Part shown: piece after piece, positions 51,650 through 62,466 of the stretch
Layout of the letters: the number at the start of each line of letters is the position of its first letter
Position numbering within the stretch: position 1 is the stretch's first letter
From: Hydractinia symbiolongicarpus
Lineage: Eukaryota; Cnidaria; Hydrozoa; Anthoathecata; Hydractiniidae
Length of the DNA stretch: 64,000 nucleotides
Reading direction: 5' to 3'
Assembly (NCBI RefSeq): GCF_029227915.1
Contig: NC_079880.1
Location: forward strand, 7,132,001 to 7,196,000
Program-made: the position numbers and the translations under genes
The notes under the pieces: model-generated
What the model saw: only the letters and a program-made list of their open reading frames with translations
Databases searched by the model: none
What the model was told of the DNA's origin: nothing

Positions 51650-53540
51650 CAACATGTATTTAGCAATATTTCTCCCATATTACTAGGTTGCATCGCTTTT
51701 AACAGTAAAACGCCTGACTGTGGGACTTAATTGAACTGATTTTGGACTGTGACGTTATAAATGTTATAAGTGAGACAATTGGACTCCAAGAAATAACATT
51801 CTTCTTGATTTGACATGATTGCCGGAACTCAGCGATTACACTGGGCGCTGTGGTAGCGCTTCATTTAAAAATTTAGATAAATAAGTCAATGTTTATTGTG
51901 GGACCAATCCTAGCCCTTAGCGCGCCCTGAAGAAACAGAGACAGTTTCAAATACTACATTTCATTGATTTTCTAACGGTATCAGTCCGTTTCAACTACAA
52001 CAGTTGCGTCACATATTCGTACCAACATGTATTTAGTGATTGTTACCGATATTACTAAGTTGTATCGCTTTTATCAGTGAAACGATTGACTGTGGGACTT
52101 AATTGAACTGATTTTGGACTATGACCTTATAAATGTAATAAGTAAGACAATTGGATTCCAAGAAATACCATTTTTTCTAATTTGACATGATTGCCAGAAC
52201 TCAGCGATTACACTGAGCGCTGGAGTAGCACTTAATTTAAAAATGTAGATAAATAAGTCATTTTGTACTGGGGGACCAATCCTAGCCGTTATCGCGCGCT
52301 GATGAATTAGCGACATTTTCAAAAAGTGCATTTCATTGACTTTCTAACGGTGTCAGTTCGTTTATGTTACAACGGTTGGGTCACATATTCGTACCATCAT
52401 GTATTTAGCGGTATTTTTCTGGTATTACTAGGTTGTATCGCTTTTAACAGTGAATCGATTGACCGTGGGACTTAATTGAACTGATTTTGTGCTGTGACCT
52501 TATAAATGTAAAAGTGAGACAATTGGACTTCAAGAAATAACATTCTTCTTAATTTGACATCATTGCCGCAACTCAGCGATTACACTGGGCGCTCTGGTAG
52601 CGCTTCATTTGAAAATTAAGATAAAAAAGTCATTTTTAACTGTTCGACGAATCCTAGCCGTTAGCGCGCGCTGAAGAAATAGAGACAGTTTCAAATGCTA
52701 CATTTCATTGACTTTCTAACGGTGTTAGTCCGTTTGAGTTACAACGGTTGCCTCACATACTCGTACCAACATGTATTTAGCAATATTTCTCCCATATTAC
52801 TAGGTTGCATCGCTTTTAACAGTAAAACGCCTGACTGTGGGACTTAATTGAACTGATTTTGGACTGTGACGTTATAAATGTTATAAGTGAGACAATTGGA
52901 CTCCAAGAAATAACATTCTTCTTGATTTGACATGATTGCCGGAACTCAGCGATTACACTGGGCGCTGTGGTAGCGCTTCATTTCAAAATTTAGATAAATA
53001 AGTCAATGTTTATTGTGGGACCAATCCTAGCCCTTAGCGCGCCCTGAAGAAACAGAGACAGTTTCAAATACTACATTTCATTGATTTTCTAACGGTATCA
53101 GTCCGTTTCAACTACAACAGTTGCGTCACATATTCGTACCAACATGTATTTAGTGATTGTTACCGATATTACTAAGTTGTATCGCTTTTATCAGTGAAAC
53201 GATTGACTGTGGGACTTAATTGAACTGATTTTGGACTATGACCTTATAAATGTAATAAGTAAGACAATTGGATTCCAAGAAATACCATTTTTTCTAATTT
53301 GACATGATTGCCAGAACTCAGCGATTACACTGAGCGCTGGAGTAGCACTTAATTTAAAAATGTAGATAAATAAGTCATTTTGTACTGGGGGACCAATCCT
53401 AGCCGTTATCGCGCGCTGACGAATTAGCGACATTTTCAAAAAGTGCATTTCATTGACTTTCTAACGGTGTCAGTTCGTTTATGTTACAACGGTTGGGTCA
53501 CATATTCGTACCATCATGTATTTAGCGGTATTTTTCTGGT
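51650..53540 (+). repeat. 1117-bp three-monomer repeat (partial second copy)
   Basis: Segments about 51650-52420 and 52766-53537 match at a 1117-bp offset, including the 'gattgttaccgatattac', 'aataccattttttctaat' and 'tgtactgggggacc' variants. A further match to the last monomer lies near 58085-58400, 4867 bp further on. Confidence 0.75.
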
Positions 53541-53759
53541 ATTACTAGTTTGCATCGCTTTTAACAATGAAACGATTGACTGTGAGACTTAATTGATCTA
53601 ACTTTGGACTGTGACGTTATAAATGTTATAAGTGAGACAATTGGACTCCAAGAAATAACATTCTTCTTGATTTGACATGATTGCCGGAACTCAGCGATTA
53701 CACTGGGCGCTGTGGTAGCGCTTCATTTAAAAATTTAAATAATTAAGTCATTTTTTACT

Positions 53760-56700
53760 GTGGGACCAATCCTAGCCGTTATCCGCGCTAAAGAAATAGA
53801 GACAGTTTGTGATATCTTTCCGGTATTACTAGGTTGCATCGCTTTTAACAATGAAACGATTGACTGTGGGACTTAATTGATCTAACTTTGGACTGTGACG
53901 TTATAAATGTTATAAGTGAGACAATTGGACTTCAAGAAATAACATTCCTCTTAATTTGACATGATTGCCGGAACTCAACGATTACACATTGGCGCTGTGG
54001 TAGCGCTTCATTTAAAAATTTAGATAAAAATGTCATTTTTTAATTTGGGACCAATCCTAGCCGTTATCGCGCGCAGAAAAAATAGCGACAGTTTCAAAAA
54101 CTACATTTCAGTGACTTTCTAACGGTGTTAGTCCGTTTGAGTTACAACGGTTGCGTCACATACTCGTACCAACATGTATTTAGCAATATTTCTCCCATAT
54201 TACTAGGTTGCATCGCTTTTAACAGTAAAACGATTGACTGTGGGACATAATTGAACTGATTTTGGACTGTGACGTTATAAATGTTATGAGTGAGACAATT
54301 GGACTCCAAGAAATAACATTCTTCTTGATTTGACATGATTGCCGGAACTCAGCGATTACAATGGGCGGTGTGGTAGCGCTTCATTTAAAAATTTAAATAA
54401 TTAAGTCATTTTTTACTGTGGGACCAATCCTAGCCGTTATCCGCGCTAAAGAAATAGAGACAGTTTGTGATATCTTTCCGGTATTACTAGGTTGTATCGC
54501 TTTTAACAGAGAATCGATTGACTGTGGGACTTAATTGAACTGATTTTGGGCTGTGACCTTATAAATGTAAAAGTGAGACAATTGGACTCCAAGAAATAAC
54601 ACTCTTCTTAATTTGACATCATTGCCGCAACTCAGCGATTACACTGGGCGCTCTGGTAGCGCTTCATTTGTAAATTAAGGTAAAAAAGTCATTTTTAACT
54701 GTGGGACGAATCCTAGCCGTTAGCGCGCGCTGAAGAAATAGAGACAGTTTCAAAAACTACATTTCATTGACTTTCTAACGGTGTTAGTCCGTTTGAGTTA
54801 TAACGGTTGCGTCACATACTCGTACCAACATGTATTTAGCAATATTTCTCCCATATTACTAGGTTGCATCACTTTTAACAGTAAAACGCCTGACTGTGGG
54901 TCTTAATTGAACTGATTTTGGACTGTGACGTTATAAATGTTATAAGTGAGACAATTGGACTCCAAGAAATAACATTCTTCTTGATTTGACATGATTGCCG
55001 GAACTCAGCGATTACATTGAGCGCTGGGGTAGCACTTAATTTAAAAATGTAGATAAATAAGTCATTTTGTACTGGGGGACCAATCCTAGCCGTTATCGCG
55101 CGCTGACGAATTAGCGACAGTTTCAAAAAGTGCATTTCATTGACTTTCTAACGGTGTCAGTTCGTTTGAGTTACAACGCTTGGGTTACATATTCGTACCA
55201 TCATGTATTTAGCGGTATTTTTCTGGTATTACTAGGTTGCATCGCTTTTAACAATGAAACAATTGACTGTGGGACTTAATTGATCTAACTTTGGACTGTG
55301 ACATTATAAATGTTATAAGTGAGACAATTGGACTCCAAGAAATAACATTCTTCTTAATTTGACATCATTGCCGCAACTCAGCGATTACACTGGGCGCTCT
55401 GGTAGCGCTTCATTTGTAAATTAAGGTAAAAAAGTCATTTTTAACTGTGGGACGAATCCTAGCCGTTAGCGCGCGCTGAAGAAATAGAGACAGTTTCAAA
55501 AACTACATTTCATTGACTTTCTAACGATGTTAGCCCGTTTGAGTTATAACGGTTGCGTCACATACTCGTACCAACATGTATTTAGCAATATTTCTCCCAT
55601 ATTACTAGGTTGCATCACTTTTAACAGTAAAACGCCTGACTGTGGGACTTAATTGAACTGATTTTGGACTGTGACGTTATAAATGTTATAAGTGAGACAA
55701 TTGGACTCCAAGAAATAACATTCTTCTTGATTTGACATGATTGCCGGAACTCAGCGATTACATTGAGCGCTGGGGTAGCACTTAATTTAAAAATGTAGAT
55801 AAATAAGTCATTTTTTACTGTGGGACCAATCCTAGCCGTTATCCGCGCTAAAGAAATAGAGACAGTTTGTGATATCTTTCCGGTATTACTAGGTTGCATC
55901 GCTTTTAACAATGAAACGATTGACTGTGGGACTTAATTGATCTAACTTTGGACTGTGACGTTATAAATGTTATAAGTGAGACAATTGGACTTCAAGAAAT
56001 AACATTCCTCTTAATTTGACATGATTGCCGGAACTCAACGATTACACATTGGCGCTGTGGTAGCGCTTCATTTAAAAATTTAGATAAAAATGTCATTTTT
56101 TAATTTGGGACCAATCCTAGCCGTTATCGCGCGCAGAAAAAATAGCGACAGTTTCAAAAACTACATTTCAGTGACTTTCTAACGGTGTTAGTCCGTTTGA
56201 GTTACAACGGTTGCGTCACATACTCGTACCAACATGTATTTAGCAATATTTCTCCCATATTACTAGGTTGCATCGCTTTTAACAGTAAAACGATTGACTG
56301 TGGGACATAATTGAACTGATTTTGGACTGTGACGTTATAAATGTTATGAGTGAGACAATTGGACTCCAAGAAATAACATTCTTCTTGATTTGACATGATT
56401 GCCGGAACTCAGCGATTACACTGGGCGCTGTGGTAGCGCTTCATTTAAAAATTTAAATAATTAAGTCATTTTTTACTGTGGGACCAATCCTAGCCGTTAT
56501 CCGCGCTAAAGAAATAGAGACAGTTTGTGATATCTTTCCGGTATTACTAGGTTGTATCGCTTTTAACAGAGAATCGATTGACTGTGGGACTTAATTGAAC
56601 TGATTTTGGGCTGTGACCTTATAAATGTAAAAGTGAGACAATTGGACTCCAAGAAATAACATTCTTCTTAATTTGACATCATTGCCGCAACTCAGCGATT

Positions 56701-59700
56701 ACACTGGGCGCTCTGGTAGCGCTTCATTTGTAAATTAAGGTAAAAAAGTCATTTTTAACTATGGGACGAATCCTAGCCGTTAGCGCGCGCTGAAGAAATA
56801 GAGACAGTTTCAAAAACTACATTTCATTGACTTTCTAACGGTGTTAGTCCGTTTGAGTTATAACGGTTGCGTCACATACTCGTACCAACATGTATTTAGC
56901 AATATTTCTCCCATATTACTAGGTTGCATCACTTTTAACAGTAAAACGCCTGACTGTGGGACTTAATTGAACTGATTTTGGACTGTGACGTTATAAATGT
57001 TATAAGTGAGACAATTGGACTCCAAGAAATAACATTCTTCTTGATTTGACATGATTGCCGGAACTCAGCGATTACATTGAGCGCTGGGGTAGCACTTAAT
57101 TTAAAAATGTAGATAAATAAGTCATTTTGTACTGGGGGACCAATCCTAGCCGTTATCGCGCGCTGACGAATTAGCGACAGTTTCAAAAAGTGCATTTCAT
57201 TGACTTTCTAACGGTGTCAGTTCGTTTGAGTTACAACGCTTGGGTTACATATTCGTACCATCATGTATTTAGCGGTATTTTTCTGGTATTACTAGGTTGC
57301 ATCGCTTTTAACAATGAAACAATTGACTGTGGGACTTAATTGATCTAACTTTGGACTGTGACATTATAAATGTTATAAGTGAGACAATTGGACTCCAAGA
57401 AATAACATTCCTCTTAATTTGTCATGATTGCCGGAACTCAACGATTACACATTGGCGCTGTGGTAGCGCTTCATTTAAAAATTTAGATAAAAATGTCATT
57501 TTTTACTGTGGGACAAATCCTAGCCGTTATCGCGCGCAGAAAAAATAGCGACAGTTTCAAAAACTACATTTCATTGACTTTCTAACGGTGTTAGTCCGTT
57601 TGAGTTACAACGGTTGCCTCACATACTCGTACCAACATGTATTTAGCAATATTTCTCCCATATTACTAGGTTGCATCGCTTTTAACAGTAAAACGCCTGA
57701 CTGTGGGACTTAATTGAACTGATTTTGGACTGTGACGTTATAAATGTTATAAGTGAGACAATTGGACTCCAAGAAATAACATTCTTCTTGATTTGACATG
57801 ATTGCCGGAACTCAGCGATTACACTGGGCGCTGTGGTAGCGCTTCATTTAAAAATTTAGATAAATAAGTCATTTTTTACTGTGGGACCAATCCTAGCTGT
57901 TATCCCGCGCTAAAGAAATAGAGACAGTTTCAAAAACTACATTTCATTGACTTTCTAACAATATCAATCCGTTTGTGTTACAACAGTTGAGTCACATATT
58001 CGTACCAACATGTATTTCGTGATATCTTTCCGGTATTACTAGGTTGCATCGCTTTTGACAGTGAATCGATTGACTGTGGGACTTAATTGAACTGATTTTG
58101 GACTATGACCTTATAAATGTAATAAGTAAGACAATTGGATTCCAAGAAATACCATTTTTTCTAATTTGACATGATTGCCAGAACTCAGCGATTACACTGA
58201 GCGCTGGAGTAGCACTTAATTTAAAAATGTAGATAAATAAGTCATTTTGTACTGGGGGACCAATCCTAGCCGTTATCGCGCGCTGACGAATTAGCGACAT
58301 TTTCAAAAAGTGCATTTCATTGACTTTCTAACGGTGTCAGTTCGTTTATGTTACAACGGTTGGGTCACATATTCGTACCATCATGTATTTAGCGGTATTT
58401 TTCTGGTATTACTAGTTTGCATCGCTTTTAACAATGAAACGATTGACTGTGGGACTTAATTGATCTAACTTTGGACTGTGACGTTATAAATGTTATAAGT
58501 GAGACAATTGGACTCCAAGAAATAACATTCTTCTTGATTTGACATGATTGCCGGAACTCAGCGATTACACTGGGCGCTGTGGTAGCGCTTCATTTAAAAA
58601 TTTAAATAATTAAGTCATTTTTTACTGTGGGACCAATCCTAGCCGTTATCCGCGCTAAAGAAATGGAGACAGTTTGTGATATCTTTCCGGTATTACTAGG
58701 TTGCATCGCTTTTAACAATGAAACGATTGACTGTGGGACTTGATTGATCTAACTTTGGACTGTGACGTTATAAATGTTATAAGTGAGACAATTGGACTTC
58801 AAGAAATAACATTCCTCTTAATTTGACATGATTGCCGGAACTCAACGATTACACATTGGCGCTGTGGTAGCGCTTCATTTAAAAATTTAGATAAAAATGT
58901 CATTTTTTACTTTGGGACCAATCCTAGCCGTTATCGCGCGCAGAAAAAATAGCGACAGTTTCAAAAACTACATTTCAGTGACTTTCTAACGGTGTTAGTC
59001 CGTTTGAGTTACAACGGTTGCGTCACATACTCGTACCAACATGTATTTAGCAATATTTCTCCCATATTACTAGGTTGCATCGCTTTTAACAGTAAAACGA
59101 TTGACTGTGGGACATAATTGAACTGATTTTGGACTGTGACGTTATAAATGTTATAAGTGAGACAATTGGACTCCAAGAAATAACATTCTTCTTGATTTGA
59201 CATGATTGCCGGAACTCAGCGATTACACTGGGCGCTGTGGTAGCGCTTCATTTAAAAATTTAAATAATTAAGTCATTTTTTACTGTGGGACCAATCCTAG
59301 CCGTTATCCGCGCTAAAGAAATAGAGACAGTTTGTGATATCTTTCCGGTATTACTAGGTTGTATCGCTTTTAACAGAGAATCGATTGACTGTGGGACTTA
59401 ATTGAACTGATTTTGGGCTGTGACCTTATAAATGTAAAAGTGAGACAATTGGACTCCAAGAAATAACATTCTTCTTAATTTGACATCATTGCCGCAACTC
59501 AGCGATTACACTGGGCGCTCTGGTAGCGCTTCATTTGAAAATTAAGGTAAAAAAGTCATTTTTAACTGTGGGACGAATCCTAGCCGTTAGCGCGCGCTGA
59601 AGAAATAGAGACAGTTTCAAAAACTACATTTCATTGACTTTCTAACGGTGTTAGTCCGTTTGAGTTATAACGGTTGCGTCACATACTCGTACCAACATGT

Positions 59701-60480
59701 ATTTAGCAATATTTCTCCCATATTACTAGGCTGCATCACTTTTAACAGTAAAACGCCTGACTGTGGGACTTAATTGAACTGATGTTGGACTGTGACGTTA
59801 TAAATGTTATAAGTGAGACAATTGGACTCCAAGAAATAACATTCTTCTTGATTTGACATGATTGCCGGAACTCAGCGATTACATTGAGCGCTGGGGTAGC
59901 ACTTAATTTAAAAACGTAGATAAATAAGTCATTTTGTACTGGGGGACCAATCCTAGCCGTTATCGCGCGCTGACGAATTAGCGACAGTTTCAAAAAGTGC
60001 ATTTCATTGACTTTCTAACGGTGTCAGTTCGTTTGAGTTACAACGCTTGGGTTACATATTCGTACCATCATGTATTTAGCGGTATTTTTCTGGTATTACT
60101 AGGTTGCATCGCTTTTAACAATCAAACGATTGACTGTGGGACTTAATTGATCTAACTTTGGACTGTGACGTTATAAATGTTATAAGTGAGACAATTGGAC
60201 TCCAAGAAATAACATTCCTCTTAATTTGTCATGATTGCCGGAACTCAACGATTACACATTGGCGCTGTGGTAGCGCTTCATTTAAAAATTTAGATAAAAA
60301 TGTCATTTTTTACTGTGGGACAAATCCTAGCCGTTATCGCGCGCAGAAAAAATAGCGACAGTTTCAAAAACTACATTTCATTGACTTTCTAACGGTGTTA
60401 GTCCGTTTGAGTTACAACGGTTGCGTCACATACTCGTACCAACATGTATTTAGCAATATTTCTCCCATATTACTAGGTTG
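53760..60480 (+). repeat. 2060-bp higher-order repeat, three copies (last at 2807-bp offset)
   Basis: The unit beginning near 53795 recurs near 55855 (offset 2060) and near 58662 (offset 2807, or 2060 plus two extra monomers of 747 bp in between). Diagnostic monomers recur in the same order: 'cagtttgtgatatctttcc' deletion type, 'cattggcgctg' type, 'cagaaaaaatag' type, 'gctctggtagcg' type, and 'tgagcgctggggtagcac' type. A switch inside the first unit (about 55355-55860) inserts an additional partial block. Confidence 0.82.
53795..53840 (+). repeat. Right-block deletion monomer (cagttt-gtgatatc junction)
   Basis: About 105 bp, normally from 'caaaaactacattt' through 'catgtattt', is missing, so 'gagacagttt' runs straight into 'gtgatatctttcc'. 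The same junction is present at about 54467, 55862, 56522, 58670 and 59327. Intact monomers reading 'tgtattttgtgatatc' (near 49430) show a TTT overlap at the break, consistent with a microhomology deletion that was then spread with the HOR. Confidence 0.88.
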
Positions 60481-61047
60481 CATCGCTTTTAACAGTGAAA
60501 CGATTGACTGTGGGACTTAATTGAACTGATTTTGGACTGTGACGTTATAAATGTTATAAGTGAGACAATTGGACTCCAAGAAATAACATTCTTCTTGATT
60601 TGACATGATTGACGGAACTCAGCGATTACACTGGCCGCTGGGGTAGCGCTTCATTTAAAAATTTAGATAAATAAGTGATTTTTTACTGTGGGACCAATCC
60701 TAGCCGTTATCCCGCGCTAAAGAAATAGAGACAGTTTCAAAAACTACATTTCATTGACTTTCTAACAGTATCAATCCGTTTGTGTTACAACAGTTGAGTC
60801 ACAAATTCGTACCAACATGTATTTCGTGATATCTTTCCGGTATTACTAGGTTGAATCGCTTTTAACAGTGAATCGGTTGACTGTGGGACTTAATTGAACT
60901 AATTTTGGGCTGTGACCTTATAAATGTAAAAGTGAGACAATTGGACTCCAAGAAATAACATTCTTCTTAATTTGACGTGATTGCCGGAACTCAGCGATTA
61001 CACTGGGCGCTGTGGTACCGCTTCAGTTAAAAAATTAGATAAATAAG

Positions 61048-61947
61048 TCAATTCTTACTGTGGGACTTATAAATGTTATTTTCAACAATATTTATGAAGT
61101 GGCTATTCAATGTTGTTGCCACTTCATTTTCATCTGTAATCAAATTATCGTTTTGGATTATCGTAATATTTGCATTACTTAAGCAATTTTTATTGGTTAC
61201 AAAAGGTTTCATAACTTTCGAAAAATTTTTATTTTCGACTGCTCCGGCCTGGGTTATTTTTTTAAAATATTCCTTTAGAGCTATATTTCGTAATTTTACG
61301 CATTTTTTTCTTTGTCTTTTATAATTGGCATTGTTTTCCTCAGTTTTATCATTGTTATATTTATTTTTAAACCTTGACCTAGAGTATATAGTCTTTCTTA
61401 ATTCTTTATTCATGAAGGGAGCATCGTTTCCACGCAATGTTTTCTGTTTCAAAGGAACATGTTTATCTACAATATTTCTAAAAATTACTTGAAGATTTTC
61501 ATAGTTCAAATCAGGATCGGCAGTGTCACAACAAAAGTCTGCAGCTTTTACATCAGCCAAAAACGTCTTTTCATCGAAATTTTTATAGTTTCTATAGAAT
61601 ATTTTCTTTGGCTGTAAACGGGCTAGATGCATTTTTAAAAATGTAGTTATCATTAGATGATGGTCACTTAACCCTGTTTCAAACGCTGAACTATTTTGAA
61701 AAGACCTATACCTGTTTGTCAATAAGACATCAATTGAAGAGCCTTCTGTTCCTGCAAAGCATGTTTTATCTTTAATGAGGTTTTTGAGATTGAAAATATC
61801 ACAAAGTGACTGCATCTGCCCATAGCCACTATCACTTGGATTATAAAAATCTATATCAATATCACCCAGAACAATAATATTGTCACATTTAGAAAGAGCA
61901 TTGTTTAGAATTTTTTCCAATTTATAGAAAAATTGTGTTAAGTTCAA
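61048..61947 (-). pseudogene. LINE endonuclease C-terminal half and linker
   Basis: 299 codons, counted from a TTG at 61947. The frame is open further upstream and includes the endonuclease motif 'IISIYRPPS' (about 61990-61960). Visible motifs are 'VLGDIDIDF' (26-34), where the usual GDFN catalytic Asn reads Asp; 'SSIDVLLTNR' (70-79); and 'GLSDHH' (92-97), the terminal Asp-His catalytic pair. A basic linker follows ('LRKTIYSRSRFKNKY' and further), leading toward the RT domain. The last ten or so codons are satellite sequence, so the stop at 61048-61050 is fortuitous. The RT domain is absent. Confidence 0.85.
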
Positions 61948-62027
61948 ATATGAAGGTGGCCGATAAATGCTAATTATAATCCATTTTTTATTTCTAATAG
62001 TAATTTCAGAACAGATAATTTCATTCT

Positions 62028-62219
62028 CTACAATTCCAATATTGTGTAACTGTTTACAAATGACCCCTTCCCAACATACTCAATTAAACCTCCTCCATGT
62101 ATGTGTCTGTCCTTTCGGGTTCTAATTTCATATCCGTCAATATTAAATTGAGCAGTTGGAAAAGATTCATCCAGTTTAGTTTCTGCAAGTACGAAATAGT
62201 CAGGAGAAAATTTAGACAT
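62028..62219 (-). pseudogene. LINE endonuclease N-terminal fragment
   Basis: 63 codons in a different frame from both neighbours. They match the start of an AP-type endonuclease: 'SPDYFVLAETKLD' (5-17) with the catalytic Glu, then 'FNIDGYEIRTRKDR' and 'HGGGLIEYV'. The frame is lost near 62050, where the following endonuclease sequence continues in the frame of the 61947 segment ('GIVENEIICSEI'). These shifts make ORF2 non-functional. Confidence 0.85.
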
Positions 62220-62466
62220 GATCTCTCTGACGTCTATATATATTTAATTTGTTTATATTTAAGTAACCTAAAAGAGGATTATCGGGATTAGCAACTCTAA
62301 GTTTACAGATACTATCGAGCGGGCTATCAGGTTCGGAATTTGAATTATGTGTTTGGTTAAGATCATCAATTTCATTTTGTAATAACAAAGGGCCATTTTG
62401 TGTTTCACTTGAATCTGAAAAAACTTGTGCCTCTTGTGGTGTCTGAGTGCAAGGACCTATACCCAA
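62212..62466 (-). pseudogene. LINE ORF2 N-terminal leader fragment
   Basis: 84 codons overlapping the last ten bases of ORF1 in another frame. It is acidic and Asn/Ser-rich at first, then 'NPLLGYLNINKL' (about residues 62-73), which is the usual opening of the endonuclease domain including the catalytic Asn. The frame is lost at about 62235 where the match passes to the next frame. The first codon is TTG, so the true start of ORF2 is not resolved. The overlap with ORF1 suggests ORF2 translation is coupled to ORF1 termination or starts within this leader. Confidence 0.75.

Larger units (their letters stand above)
41802..61077 (+). repeat. Satellite array, right forward block
   Basis: About 52 forward monomers with the same 372-bp layout. 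To about 43250 they resemble the central block. From there on a diverged subfamily prevails, marked by 'gacgttataaatgttataag' or 'ccttataaatgtaataag' in place of 'cctgataaatgtgataaatg', by 'cagaaaaaatagcg', and by 'ctcccatattac'. The array stops abruptly against a LINE at about 61077. Small recurrent open frames within it are by-products of the repeat. Confidence 0.95.

Noticed and set aside
1-61077. Many 60-125 codon open frames on both strands inside the satellite (for example around 3531-3734, 43913-44125, 56935-57195)
   Set aside because: They recur at the satellite period with near-identical translations, have no conserved domain, often start at non-ATG codons, and break in neighbouring monomers. 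They are by-products of the repeat.
1-61077. CENP-B box in the monomer
   Set aside because: I looked for a motif resembling the mammalian CENP-B box and found no convincing match.
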